Shown here: positions 14,608 to 23,530 of the stretch, in pieces
Layout of the letters: each line of letters begins with the position of its first letter
Numbering within the stretch: the stretch's first letter is position 1
DNA from: JAIBCL01 sp031411695
Lineage (GTDB): Bacteria > Verrucomicrobiota > Verrucomicrobiia > Verrucomicrobiales > Verrucomicrobiaceae
NCBI GenBank assembly: GCA_031411695.1
Contig: JANOBO010000275.1
Location: 1-29,075 of the forward strand
Direction of reading: 5' to 3'
DNA: 29,075 nt
Notes under the pieces: model-generated
Seen by the model: only the letters and a program-made list of their open reading frames with translations
Database searches by the model: none
What the model was told of the DNA's origin: nothing
Made by a program: the position numbers and the translations under genes

Positions 14608-17063
14608 CGTTTGCTCGCGGCAGCCTCCAGTTGCTCGCTCATGCGTCGCACGCGGTCCGCCCACTCCTCGGTGGTCACCTGCCCTTGCACCCACATCGCC
14701 CAGAGGGGAAACGACAGCGGTGTGAGCCGCTCGGTGTGGCGCACGATGAGCCGCATCGATTGCGCCTGACGCAGCGTGTCTTGCAGGCGGCGGACCTCGA
14801 GCTGCCGCTCGATCACCTCACGCCGCGCCTGATCCAGCAGACGATTTTCCGGATCGTATTTGGAGAACACCTCGTAGAACAAGCCGCTGGAGGCTTGGAT
14901 CTGCCGCGTGCTTTTGCCACGACCCGGGTAGCCCTGAAACACCAGACCTGCGATGCGCGCGATCTCACGGAATTTCCGACGCGCCAGCTCGGTCGAGTTC
15001 AGGCATTCGAGAATATCCTCGACGAGATTCTCAGGCGACAAAACCTCGCGCCAAGTGGCTTCGTCGAGGTCGAGCGCGGCGGGCGTCGTCATTGCAAAGC
15101 CGTAGTCATTCATCGTCAGCGCAAAAGTACGCGGCGCGATCTTTGCGAGACGATGAGCCGTCAGCACCGCGAGCCCCTCGTGCGCGAGACGGCCCGCGAA
15201 GGGATAGATGAAGTAGTGCGCGCCATCGCGTGATTCGGTCCATTCAATGAGCAGCTCCGCGGGATCGGGAATGAGCGACCACGCGGCCTGGAGTTTCAGC
15301 ACCGGTTTGGCCGCCCGCATCTCCGGAGAGTCAAACTCGCCGCGCTTCGCCTCGGCCAGCTTCGCGCGCATCGCGCGCGCGAGCTGGCTCGACAGCGGCA
15401 TGTAGCCGCCCAGCCACTGCGGTACGAGGCGGGCTGGCTTCTTCCGCTTGCGGACGACGGCCGTCATGTCATGCACGCGGACAAACTCGAGCTGCATTCC
15501 GGCGAAGGAGAATCCATCGCCATGCTTCAGCCTCGCGATGAAGGACTCCTCCGTGCTGCCGAGGAAGCGGCCGCGCATGAGCTTCACACGGATCATCGCA
15601 TCGCTCGTGATGGTGCCGATGGACATGCGGTGAAAGCGCGCGATGTCCGGCTGGTTCACGATGTAGAGGTCGCCGTCCTGCTGCACACGGCGGAACTGCG
15701 GATAGGCGCGCAGGCTTTGACCGCCGCGCGTGACGAAGTCGAGCACCCAGCGCCAGTCGTCATCGCTCAAATTGCGAAACGCATGGGTGGAGCGGACCTC
15801 TGCGAGCGCCGCCGCCTCCACGAATCCGCCGCCGAGCGCGAGCGTGACGAGATGCTGCACGAGCACGTCGAGCGGACAGTCCACCGGCACGCGGGCCTCG
15901 ATCTCACCGCGCGAGATGGCATCACGCACCGCGGCAAACTCCACCAGCTCCAGCGCATGAGCGGGCACGCACAAGATGCGGCTCAGCGCGCCGGGCTGGT
16001 GTCCGCTGCGGCCCGCGCGTTGCAGCATCCGCGCGATTCCTTTCGGCCCCCCTACCTGGATGACCTGCTCCACAGGAGAAAAATCCACGCCGAGATCGAG
16101 GCTGCCCGTGCACACCACGCACTTCACCGTGCCCGCGCGCAGCCGCCCCTCCACCACTTCTCGTTGCGCACGATCCACCGATCCATGGTGCAGCGCGAGA
16201 TTGTCACCCCACTCGGGCCGCTCCGCTTGCAAGGCTTGAAACCAAAGCTCGACCTGGGAGCGTGTGTTCACGAACAACAAAGTCGTCTGGCATTTCTCGA
16301 TGTGGCGGATCACATCCGGCAGCAGCCGCAATCCGATGTGGCCCGCCCAAGGAAAACGCTCCGCGTCGCGCGGGAGCAGCGTTTGCAGCTCAAACTTCTT
16401 TCCTCCTTGCGCGGAGATCAGGCGCGAGGTGGTGGATGCTCTCGCGCTGCCGAGCAACACGTCCATCGCCTCATCCAGATTTCCCAGCGTCGCGGAGAGG
16501 CCCCACACGCGCAGGCCGGGACACCACTGCCGAAGTCGGGCGAGACAAAGCTCCGCCTGCACGCCGCGCTTCGAGCCCAACAACTCATGCCATTCATCGG
16601 CGATCACACACGTCAGCGACGCAAACTTCTCCCTCGTGTCCGCATGCGTGAGCAGCAGCGAAAGACTCTCCGGTGTGGTGATGAGCGCGGTGGGAAAACG
16701 TTTGCGCTGCTTCTGCCGCGCAGCCGATGTGGTGTCGCCCGTGCGCAGCTCGACGGTCCATGGAATGCCGAGGTCGGTGAGCGGCCGGCGCAGCGACTCT
16801 GCCGTGTCGTTTGCCAAGGCGCGCAGCGGTGTGAGCCACAGCACGCGGATGGGCTCAGGATGCTTCGGCCACTTCGCGCGGTCCGGATTCTCATCGAGCC
16901 ACTGCATCACGGGACCGCCCCACACGGCGTAGGTTTTACCGAGGCCCGTCGGCGCATGGACGAGGCCGCTTTCTCCCGCGAGCGATGCGGCCCACGCCTC
17001 GCGCTGAAACGGGAAGGGCTTCCATCCGAGTTTTTTAAACCAGCCGAGCCATGCGGCATTCAT
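14604..17063 (-). CDS. Ligase-associated DNA damage response DEXH-box helicase (Lhr-like)
   Basis: An 819-residue superfamily 2 helicase. Walker A is APTGLGKT (37-44), motif Ia TPLRAL, motif II DEWH (156-159; the DExH form has Trp at the variable position), motif III SATLGN (190-195), motif IV LFVNTRS (263-269), motif V CTGSLDLGVDF (318-328) and motif VI QRAGRSGH (348-355). The C-terminal half is the Lhr-type winged-helix and beta-barrel region used to grip DNA. It would translocate 3'-5' on single-stranded DNA and unwind damaged duplexes together with the ligase. The size fits the family (about 800-850). It overlaps the ligase and PdeM genes by 4 bases on either side, so all are translated from one message. 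Confidence 0.93.
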   Translation of the reverse strand: MNAAWLGWFKKLGWKPFPFQREAWAASLAGESGLVHAPTGLGKTYAVWGGPVMQWLDENPDRAKWPKHPEPIRVLWLTPLRALANDTAESLRRPLTDLGIPWTVELRTGDTTSAARQKQRKRFPTALITTPESLSLLLTHADTREKFASLTCVIADEWHELLGSKRGVQAELCLARLRQWCPGLRVWGLSATLGNLDEAMDVLLGSARASTTSRLISAQGGKKFELQTLLPRDAERFPWAGHIGLRLLPDVIRHIEKCQTTLLFVNTRSQVELWFQALQAERPEWGDNLALHHGSVDRAQREVVEGRLRAGTVKCVVCTGSLDLGVDFSPVEQVIQVGGPKGIARMLQRAGRSGHQPGALSRILCVPAHALELVEFAAVRDAISRGEIEARVPVDCPLDVLVQHLVTLALGGGFVEAAALAEVRSTHAFRNLSDDDWRWVLDFVTRGGQSLRAYPQFRRVQQDGDLYIVNQPDIARFHRMSIGTITSDAMIRVKLMRGRFLGSTEESFIARLKHGDGFSFAGMQLEFVRVHDMTAVVRKRKKPARLVPQWLGGYMPLSSQLARAMRAKLAEAKRGEFDSPEMRAAKPVLKLQAAWSLIPDPAELLIEWTESRDGAHYFIYPFAGRLAHEGLAVLTAHRLAKIAPRTFALTMNDYGFAMTTPAALDLDEATWREVLSPENLVEDILECLNSTELARRKFREIARIAGLVFQGYPGRGKSTRQIQASSGLFYEVFSKYDPENRLLDQARREVIERQLEVRRLQDTLRQAQSMRLIVRHTERLTPLSFPLWAMWVQGQVTTEEWADRVRRMSEQLEAAASKR

Positions 17064-18739
17064 GAATCTGCGCCCTCCCGCAGCAGCGCGCGCAAATTCT
17101 CCAGCGTGTCCGCTTCCGCAGGCTTCTTGTCATGCCGCCAGCGGTTCATGCGCGGAAAGCGCACCGCCAGCCCGGCCTTGTGCCGCGTGGATTTCTGCAC
17201 GTTCTCAAAAGCCAGCTCGAACACCAGCTCCGGCTTCACGGCTCGGATAGGGCCGAACTTGTCGATCGTGTTGTCGCGCACAAACGCATCCACCTCGCGG
17301 ATCTCCGCGTCGGTGAGGCCTGAGTAGGCCTTTGCCACGGGCACGAGCTTGCCGTCGTCCCACAGCGCGAAGGTGTAGTCGGTATAAAGGCTCGCGCGCC
17401 TGCCGTGGCCGAGCTGCGCGTTGATCAGCACGGCATCGAGCACCAGCGGATCGATCTTCCATTTCCACCAGTCGCCGCGCTGTCGCCCGACGCTGTAGGG
17501 CGACGTGCGGCGCTTCAGCATGATGCCCTCGACCTGACGGCCGCGCGATTCGAGCTGGAGCGGCTTCAGATCCGCCCACGCCTGCGGATGCAGCACCTCG
17601 GAGAGACGCAGCGGCAGCGCCGCGCGCGGAGGATCCCGCGGCTCGAAGAGGTCCGGCGTCTCCCACACCACGCTCTTCTTGACCGCAGCGGGACGTTCCG
17701 CGGCCTCGCGCATCACGTTTTCCAAAAGCTCGCGTCTGTACTGCAGCGGGCGCTGGCGCAGGTCCTCTCCGTTCAACTCGAGCAAATCGTACGCGATCAG
17801 CACGACGGGAAACGTCGTGCGCATCCGCGCGCTGACCGCCTTGCGCCCGAGGCGACGCTGAAGCTTTGCGAAGGGCAGCGGTGCATCGCCGCGCCACGCG
17901 AGGATTTCTCCGTCGATGACCGTGCCGTCCGGCAGAGCGGCCGCGGCCTCGGTGATCTCAGGAAAGGTGTCCGTCACGATTTCCTCGCCGCGTGACCACA
18001 GGAGCGACTCGCCGCTGCGGCGGATCAATTGCGCGCGGATGCCGTCCCATTTCCATTCCGCCTGCCACTCCGAGATGTCGCCGAGAAGTGCGGGCTCGCT
18101 CTCCAGCGGCGATGCGAGAAAGAAGGGATAGGGCCGCGCGACCTCGCCCACACCAAGATCCGTCTCGCTCAGGATGCGCTGAAAATGCTCCGCAGTCGGC
18201 TTCCAATCTCCGAGCAGACGATGCGCCATCACCGGCTGCTCGATTCCGGCGACGGCAGCCAGCGCGCGCACCACCAGTGTCTGCGCCACGCCGACGCGAA
18301 AGCCACCGGTGATCAGCTTGTTCCATACGAGCCGCTCTGTGCCGCTGAGTTCACGCCAGGTGCGCACGAGCAGCTCGCGCCGTGTGGCATCGCCAGCTTC
18401 GCGCATCGGCAGCAGGCGCTGCTCGATGAGTTCATGCAGCGGTAGCGACGACGTGGACGCTGACTCCGGCAGCACGAGGGCCACGGTCTCCGCGAGATCG
18501 CCGACGGCGTGGTAGCACTCTTCAAAGAGCCACGCCGGCAGCCCCGACTCCTCGCCCGCCCACACGCGCAGCATCGTGGACGTCAGCGCGCGCGGCAGCT
18601 TTCTCCCGCAGAGGAAATGCAGCGCCCATGCGGCATCGGCGGGATCGGCCTGACGAAAATAGGACTCGAGCGCCGCGACCTTTTCATTCGTGCGGTTCGT
18701 CTCATCGAGCGCGGTGAAGAGTTGTGTGAATCGTCTCAT
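17060..18739 (-). CDS. Ligase-associated DNA damage response ATP-dependent DNA ligase
   Basis: A 559-residue ATP-dependent DNA ligase of the type found in cisplatin-response repair operons. An N-terminal helical DNA-binding domain (about 1-200) precedes the nucleotidyltransferase core. Motif I EWKWDGIR gives the AMP-accepting Lys230. DGTVIDGEIL is motif III, AYDLLELNG lies in the core, EGIMLKR (404-410) is motif IV, and WWKWK (424-428) is motif V. An OB-fold domain follows (about 430-559), with RFPRMNRWRHDK near the end as motif VI. It seals nicks using ATP. There is no primase or nuclease fusion, so it is not LigD, and no Ku gene is visible here. The start overlaps the exonuclease stop by 4 bases (ATGA). 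Confidence 0.95.
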   Translation of the reverse strand: MRRFTQLFTALDETNRTNEKVAALESYFRQADPADAAWALHFLCGRKLPRALTSTMLRVWAGEESGLPAWLFEECYHAVGDLAETVALVLPESASTSSLPLHELIEQRLLPMREAGDATRRELLVRTWRELSGTERLVWNKLITGGFRVGVAQTLVVRALAAVAGIEQPVMAHRLLGDWKPTAEHFQRILSETDLGVGEVARPYPFFLASPLESEPALLGDISEWQAEWKWDGIRAQLIRRSGESLLWSRGEEIVTDTFPEITEAAAALPDGTVIDGEILAWRGDAPLPFAKLQRRLGRKAVSARMRTTFPVVLIAYDLLELNGEDLRQRPLQYRRELLENVMREAAERPAAVKKSVVWETPDLFEPRDPPRAALPLRLSEVLHPQAWADLKPLQLESRGRQVEGIMLKRRTSPYSVGRQRGDWWKWKIDPLVLDAVLINAQLGHGRRASLYTDYTFALWDDGKLVPVAKAYSGLTDAEIREVDAFVRDNTIDKFGPIRAVKPELVFELAFENVQKSTRHKAGLAVRFPRMNRWRHDKKPAEADTLENLRALLREGADS

Positions 18740-19761
18740 GCCGTCTCCGCCGCTTCCGCCGTCTTCGGTTCCTCATTCGCATCACCCGCCTCGCCCACGA
18801 ACCGCGTGGCCAGCGTGTCGGCCTGCCAGCCGTTCTCACGCAGCCAGCGCACCATCGGGCCGGTGGAGCCGTGCGTGAGCAGCACGCGCTCCGCCTGCGT
18901 CGCGCGGATCGATGCGATCAGCCCATCCCAGTCCGCATGGTCCGAAAGCACAAAGCCACGATCCAGCGCCTGCCGCCGTCGCGCGCCGCGCAGCGCCATC
19001 CAGCCCGACGCGAACGCCTTTGACAGATCGCCGAATCTCCGCAGCCACGGTGTGCCATCCGCAGCACCTGGCGCCACCACCAGCCCGCCGCCGCCTGCGG
19101 ATTCCAGCGGCTGAATCTCCGGCAGGCGCACACCCGCCGCCGCGTAGTGCGGCAGCAGTTTGGACACCGCGCCATGCACGAAGACCGGCCCGATCGTCGC
19201 ATCCACGCCTGCCAGCACGCGCTGCGCCTTGCCCAGCGAATACGCGAACAACACGCTCGTGCGGCCCGCCTGTTGATTGGTGCGCCACCATTCGTTGATC
19301 CCCGCGAAGATTTCTTCCTGCGGCCGCCAGCGATAGATGGGCAGGCCGAAGGTGGACTCGCTGATGAAGGTGTGGCAGCGCACCGGCTCGAATGGCGCGC
19401 ACGTCGGCTCCGCCTGCGTTTTATAATCACCGCTGACCACCCACACCTCACCCCGATGCTCCACGCGCACCTGCGAGGAGCCGAGAATGTGGCCCGCCGG
19501 ATGCAGCGAGATCGTCACTCCATTGCGCGTGGTGCTCCCGCCGTACGGCAGCGTCTCGATGCGTGACGCCGCGCCCAGCCGCTCCTGCAGCACGCCACGG
19601 CCCGGCTCGGCTGTGAGGTAGCACTGCGAGCCGGACCGCGCGTGATCACTGTGCGCGTGCGTCGTCACCGCAAGATCGACCGGCTTCCACGGATCGATGT
19701 AGAAATCGCCCGCCGCGCAGTACAATCCGCGGTCATTGGCACTCAGGAGCGGCGGAGTCAT
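18736..19761 (-). CDS. Ligase-associated DNA damage response exonuclease (MBL/beta-CASP fold)
   Basis: A 341-residue metallo-beta-lactamase-fold nuclease, first gene of the four-gene repair operon. The metal-binding motif is HAHSDH (His35, His37, Asp39, His40). The distal ligands sit in PAGHILGSSQV and GDYKTQAEP, and later in LSDHADWDGL and LLTHGSTG, the order seen in beta-CASP nucleases of the SNM1/Artemis lineage. It is expected to degrade or trim DNA ends. An open frame reaches 19851, but MTPPLLSANDRGLYC at 19761 is where family similarity begins, so that start is chosen. Upstream is a 213-base spacer shared with the divergent catalase gene. Confidence 0.92.
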   Translation of the reverse strand: MTPPLLSANDRGLYCAAGDFYIDPWKPVDLAVTTHAHSDHARSGSQCYLTAEPGRGVLQERLGAASRIETLPYGGSTTRNGVTISLHPAGHILGSSQVRVEHRGEVWVVSGDYKTQAEPTCAPFEPVRCHTFISESTFGLPIYRWRPQEEIFAGINEWWRTNQQAGRTSVLFAYSLGKAQRVLAGVDATIGPVFVHGAVSKLLPHYAAAGVRLPEIQPLESAGGGGLVVAPGAADGTPWLRRFGDLSKAFASGWMALRGARRRQALDRGFVLSDHADWDGLIASIRATQAERVLLTHGSTGPMVRWLRENGWQADTLATRFVGEAGDANEEPKTAEAAETA

Positions 19762-19974
19762 GTGAAGTCGGTGCGCGGAGTCAAGGCGTGAGGTTGATAC
19801 GCAGCCGCAGCGGTGTTGGAAGCGCATCGTGAGCGGGAAGTTCGCGAGCAACCCCGCGCGACCTCGAATTGTTCAAGCACGCGTCATGCATACAACCAAC
19901 TCAAAATTTCGCGCGATTGTCGTCTGCGAAGCACGGGCATCCAGCCTGACTCGTCCACCTAACTCACACTTCCC

Positions 19975-22077
19975 ATGGCCTCCAAACCTAACGCACCGCG
20001 CCCCCGCAAGTCCGCCGCCAAAGAAGCTCCAGCCCAGCCCGCGGAGACTCATCAGACGGTGGAAAGACTGCACGACTCGCTGACGACGAACCACGGCATC
20101 CCCATCTCGGACAATCAGAACTCGCTCCGCGCCGGCGTGCGCGGCCCGACCTTGATCGAGGACTTCGTGCTGCGGGAGAAGATCACGCACTTTGATCACG
20201 AGCGCATTCCGGAGCGCATCGTCCACGCGCGGGGCTCGGGCGCGCATGGCTTCTTCCAGTGCTACGAATCTCAGGGCGACATCACGAAGGCGGCCTTCCT
20301 CCAGGATCCGAAGGTGAAGACTGAGGTCTTCGTGCGCTTCTCCACCGTCGCCGGCGGCGCTGGCTCGGGAGACATGCCGCGCGATGTGCGTGGTTTTGCC
20401 GTGAAATTCTACACCAGCGAGGGGAACTACGATCTCGTCGGGAACAACATCCCCGTCTTCTTCATCCAGGACGCGATGAAGTTCCCCGACCTCGTCCACG
20501 CGGTGAAGATGGAGCCCGACCGCGGCTTCCCGCAGGCGGCATCGGCGCACGATAATTTCTGGGACTTCGCATCCCTCACGCCTGAGTCCATGCACATGCT
20601 GATGTGGGCCATGTCGGACCGCGCCATCCCGCGCTCGTTGCGGATGATCGAGGGCTTCGGCGTGCACACTTTTCGCCTCATCAATGCCGCGGGTGAATCC
20701 CGCTTTGTGAAGTTTCACTGGCGGCCAAAGCTCGGCGCGCAGTCCGTCGTGTGGGATGAGGCCGTGAAGATCAACGGCGCCGATCCCGACTTCCATCGAC
20801 GCGATCTCTGGGAGGCCATCGAGAGAGGCGACTTCCCCGAATGGGAACTCGGCCTCCAGGTTTTCGATGAGGAGCAGGCCGCAAAGCTCGATTTTGATGT
20901 GCTCGATCCCACCAAGCTCATACCGGAGGAAATCATCCCGCTCCGCATGGTCGGCAGGATGGTGCTGAATCGCAACGCGGACAATTTCTTTGCTGAGACG
21001 GAGCAGGTCGCATTCCTTCCATCCAATGTGCCGCCAGGGATTGATTTTTCGAACGATCCGCTGCTGCAGGGACGCCTCTTCTCGTATCAGGACACGCAGC
21101 TCTCGAGGCTAGGCGGACCGAACTTCCATCAGATCCCTGTCAACGCGCCGCGCTGCCCTTTCCACAACATGCAGCGCGACGGCCTGCGCCAGATGCAGGT
21201 GCCCAAGGGCCGCGTGAACTATGAGCCGAACTCCTTCGATGGCGGCGCGCCGCGTGAGAATCCGACGCGCGGCTTCACCAGCTTCCCCGAGGAAATCAAT
21301 GACACGAAGATCCGCAAGCGCTCCGAGACGTTCGCCGATCACTACTCGCAGGCGCGCATGTTTTTCCGCTCGATGACGCCGCCCGAGCAGACGCACATCA
21401 TCAGCGCATTCGCCTTTGAACTCGCCAAGGTTGAGACAAAGGCGATCCGCACGCGGATGCTGGGCCACCTGGCCAACGTCGATGACGAACTCCACGCGCA
21501 AGTCGCCGACGCGCTGGGCATGAGCGGTCAGTCGGATGTGATCACACCAGCGGTGCCACCTCGCGACCTCGAGCCCTCGCCCGCGCTCAGCATTCTCGCA
21601 AAGGCGCCCGCCACGCTCGCAGGCCGGAAGATCGGCGTGCTCATCACCGATGGCTTCGATGCCGCGCTCCTCACCGCCCTGCGCGCCAAGGCGAAGTCCG
21701 AGAAGGCCGCGCTCTTCATCGTCGCCCCGAAGGTCGGCGGAGCGGCCGACTCCGAGGGAGAATCCGTCGAGGCGCATGGAGCGCTGAGCGGCTCGCCCTC
21801 AATCTTTTTTGACACAGTGGTCGTTCTCGCAAGCGAGGCGGGGGCGAAAGACCTTGCCACCCAGGCTGCAGCCATCGACTGGGTCGCCAATGCCTTCGCG
21901 CATCTCAAGGTCATCGCTCACACCGAGGCCGCGCAGGTTCTCCTCGACCGCGCGAACGTCAAGCCAGTCGCTGGAGTGATCTCGCTGAAGAACGCCGCCA
22001 GCATGGCCGCCTACATCAAGATTGCCAAAGCCGGACGCATCTGGGATCGCGAGCCCACCCTGCGCCGTCCGGGTTAG
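19975..22077 (+). CDS. katE: Large-subunit monofunctional catalase (HPII/KatE type)
   Basis: A 700-residue heme catalase, 2 H2O2 to 2 H2O plus O2. The distal histidine is His84 in RIVHARGSGAHGFF, the distal asparagine is in VGNNIPVFFIQD (157/158), and the heme-ligating tyrosine is Tyr371 in RLFSYQDTQLSRLG. Past the barrel and the helical domain, the extra C-terminal region (about 550-695, from AGRKIGVLITDGFD) is the DJ-1/PfpI-like domain that defines large-subunit catalases. Residues 1-25 are a Lys/Ala/Pro-rich extension; no export signal is seen, so it is cytoplasmic. It is divergent from the DNA repair operon, suggesting that oxidative damage control and repair are set side by side. No Shine-Dalgarno and no confident promoter were found in 19762-19974. 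Confidence 0.96.
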   Translation: MASKPNAPRPRKSAAKEAPAQPAETHQTVERLHDSLTTNHGIPISDNQNSLRAGVRGPTLIEDFVLREKITHFDHERIPERIVHARGSGAHGFFQCYESQGDITKAAFLQDPKVKTEVFVRFSTVAGGAGSGDMPRDVRGFAVKFYTSEGNYDLVGNNIPVFFIQDAMKFPDLVHAVKMEPDRGFPQAASAHDNFWDFASLTPESMHMLMWAMSDRAIPRSLRMIEGFGVHTFRLINAAGESRFVKFHWRPKLGAQSVVWDEAVKINGADPDFHRRDLWEAIERGDFPEWELGLQVFDEEQAAKLDFDVLDPTKLIPEEIIPLRMVGRMVLNRNADNFFAETEQVAFLPSNVPPGIDFSNDPLLQGRLFSYQDTQLSRLGGPNFHQIPVNAPRCPFHNMQRDGLRQMQVPKGRVNYEPNSFDGGAPRENPTRGFTSFPEEINDTKIRKRSETFADHYSQARMFFRSMTPPEQTHIISAFAFELAKVETKAIRTRMLGHLANVDDELHAQVADALGMSGQSDVITPAVPPRDLEPSPALSILAKAPATLAGRKIGVLITDGFDAALLTALRAKAKSEKAALFIVAPKVGGAADSEGESVEAHGALSGSPSIFFDTVVVLASEAGAKDLATQAAAIDWVANAFAHLKVIAHTEAAQVLLDRANVKPVAGVISLKNAASMAAYIKIAKAGRIWDREPTLRRPG

Positions 22078-22133
22078 GACTCTTCCGTGCCTCAACCCAC
22101 GGCGGGGCTCACGGCTTTACATTGAAGAAGCCG

Positions 22134-22149
22134 CTGAAGAAAACTTCAG
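22134..22149. terminator. Weak hairpin between the catalase and the convergent lipoprotein gene
   Basis: CTGAAG (22134-22139), loop AAAA, CTTCAG (22144-22149). It is placed where two convergent genes end, which suits a bidirectional terminator, but the stem is only 6 bp and no T-run follows. The rest of 22078-22163 shows nothing. Confidence 0.3.
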
Positions 22150-22163
22150 TCAGGAACCTCCAT

Positions 22164-22364
22164 CTACCGAATGGCAGTATGGGCGGAGGCGGGGCTGTTA
22201 CTGAAGGGCGTCGGTTTCGGTGCTGAGCGCCTCAGAGCGTCCGCTCGAAGTTCTCGAATCATCGCTTCCTCCCTTTCAGAAGTACAACACTCGCATGAGG
22301 TGAGCGTTAGCGCTGCGACTCCGAGCGCTAGCATAAGTGGGGCGTGGAATTGGGATGTCTTCAT
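22164..22364 (-). CDS. Small putative lipoprotein
   Basis: A 66-residue protein with a lipoprotein signal: Lys near the start, a hydrophobic core (LMLALGVAALTL) and lipobox LTSC with the acylated cysteine at residue 24, followed by ECC. The mature part is a short acidic/basic helix (SEREEAMIRELRADALR) and a Ser/Pro-rich tail. It would be anchored in the membrane; the residues after the cysteine do not indicate clear inner-membrane retention. No family was recognised. It starts 24 bases past the stop of the DUF1905 gene on the same strand and may be co-transcribed. Confidence 0.5.
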   Translation of the reverse strand: MKTSQFHAPLMLALGVAALTLTSCECCTSEREEAMIRELRADALRRSAPKPTPFSNSPASAHTAIR

Positions 22365-22388
22365 ATTGTCGGTTCAGGCAGCGGCACA

Positions 22389-22940
22389 CTACTTCGCCGC
22401 TTTCGGTGCGCTCAGGCTCTTGCTGTAGATTCCTGACCGGTCGAAGCAGCAGACGCGGCGCTTCCCTGCGGCCAGCATCGAGCACGCACTCTCCACCCGG
22501 CGTGCTCGAGTCTCCGTCCGCTTTGCGGCGACGATCCATTGGATCCAATCCCTGCGGGCGATGGTCGTGATGTCCGCCCACAGCGCACGCGCCTTCGGAT
22601 CAGCGGCGGCGAGAGCCTCGCTGAGATCCGCCGGCAGGTTCGGCTCGGGCTCCACATCCGACGGTGCCATCTCCAGCACCACCTCATCTCCCACTTCGGC
22701 GCCAGCCGATTCGCGCAGCTTCCGCCCCACCTTCAGCCAATGGCTGCCCAGGCCGTCCGGCTCGAGCGTGGCTTGAAAGGGGCGGCCATTTAGAGTGCCC
22801 TCCACAGTGGTCATGCCACGCGACGGCAAGGACGCGCTCGCGGACTGCGGCAAGGTCAGAAACGTCCAGCCTCCCTTTCCCGCCGCTGCGGGCCGCAGAA
22901 GATTGGCCCTGAAAACGATCTTGGCATGTGAAGCGGTCAT
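22389..22940 (-). CDS. DUF1905/YdeI (OmdA)-family protein
   Basis: A 183-residue cytoplasmic protein. Residues about 6-92 match DUF1905 (KIVFRANLLRPAAAGKGGWTF, then VEGTLNGRPFQATLEPDGLG and VGDEVVLEMAP). Residues about 103-165 match the YdeI/OmpD-associated domain (LPADLSEALAAADPKARALW and AKRTETRARRVESACSMLAAGKR). Family members have been linked to resistance to antimicrobial peptides in enteric bacteria, by established annotation; nothing here tests that role. The last 20 residues are variable. A promoter-like sequence lies so close upstream that the message may be leaderless. Confidence 0.85.
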   Translation of the reverse strand: MTASHAKIVFRANLLRPAAAGKGGWTFLTLPQSASASLPSRGMTTVEGTLNGRPFQATLEPDGLGSHWLKVGRKLRESAGAEVGDEVVLEMAPSDVEPEPNLPADLSEALAAADPKARALWADITTIARRDWIQWIVAAKRTETRARRVESACSMLAAGKRRVCCFDRSGIYSKSLSAPKAAK

Positions 22941-22948
22941 GCGCCGAC

Positions 22949-22976
22949 ATTATCCAACCCGGCCGCCGGAAACCAA
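22949..22976 (-). promoter_or_regulatory. Sigma-70-like promoter of the DUF1905 gene
   Basis: On the minus strand TTGGTT (22976-22971) and GATAAT (22954-22949) are separated by 16 bases, close to the TTGACA/TATAAT consensus. Only 8 bases separate the -10 box from ATG 22940, so transcription would begin at or next to the start codon. Confidence 0.35.
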
Positions 22977-23202
22977 TCCCAAAAAAACAAATAACGACTT
23001 TCATCAAACGCGCTCATTCTCCCGCCGGTTTTCCCAAGCCGTCACAAGCGCTTCCATCCCTGGCCACCGAGTTCTCAAATTGCCTGGGCATCCATTCCGA
23101 CGTCCGGGCTTGCTCATCGAATGCGGCCTTGTTGTCATAACGGGGGGCCTCCGTTCAGATACGTTGACGAGCTGGCGATGCGTGGCTATTTCCGGTGCGA
23201 TC

Positions 23203-23445
23203 ATGACTTTGTCCGATGCACATGCCTATTTGCTTGCGGGATTCACCGAGCGCGACGTCCAGGACGTCATCGATGACCTGGATTTTCTCCATCAGAACTC
23301 GATCTGGCCCTATGCGAAGGATCGCACCGCGACGATGCTGGCGGACTCCCCTCACATCCTCCGGGAATTTCTGCAAAAGGTGCGGCCCGACGCGCTGCGC
23401 AGCGCGATGATCTCGAAGGCGGTAAAGAGCCTCGTGCTGAATTGA
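23203..23445 (+). CDS. Hypothetical protein, 80 residues
   Basis: A small acidic helical protein (MTLSDAHAYLLAGFTERDVQ, then a DVIDDLDFLHQNSIW segment and HILREFLQKVRPDALRSAMI). The codon use is normal for the window, and the frame stays open and protein-like only from ATG 23203, although it can be extended upstream. It has no cysteine, signal or membrane segment. No family was recognised. It is divergent from the DUF1905 gene (262-base spacer) and convergent with the SWIB gene, whose terminator begins 19 bases past its stop and could serve both. Confidence 0.5.
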   Translation: MTLSDAHAYLLAGFTERDVQDVIDDLDFLHQNSIWPYAKDRTATMLADSPHILREFLQKVRPDALRSAMISKAVKSLVLN

Positions 23446-23463
23446 AGAATACACGGCGCAAAA

Positions 23464-23489
23464 AAGGCTCCTGGAAATCCAGGAGCCTT
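23464..23489 (-). terminator. Strong Rho-independent terminator, SWIB gene
   Basis: AAGGCTCCTGG (23464-23474) and CCAGGAGCCTT (23479-23489) form a perfect 11-bp stem with an AAAT loop. On the minus strand the stem runs into TTTTTT, the classic intrinsic form. It follows the SWIB gene stop by about 40 bases. On the plus strand it also lies just after the 80-residue protein, but there the tail is only a short T pair. Confidence 0.9.
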
Positions 23490-23530
23490 CTCAGCCGGCG
23501 CAGATGGCGGGGATGCGTGATCGCTTCCGA

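Noticed and set aside
15471..17327. 618-codon plus-strand open frame
   Set aside because: It is antisense to the helicase and ligase genes, which have full motif sets; its translation is Arg/His-rich and matches no family.
19762..19974. LexA-type or peroxide-regulator operator between the repair operon and the catalase
   Set aside because: No palindrome of a known operator class could be identified by eye.
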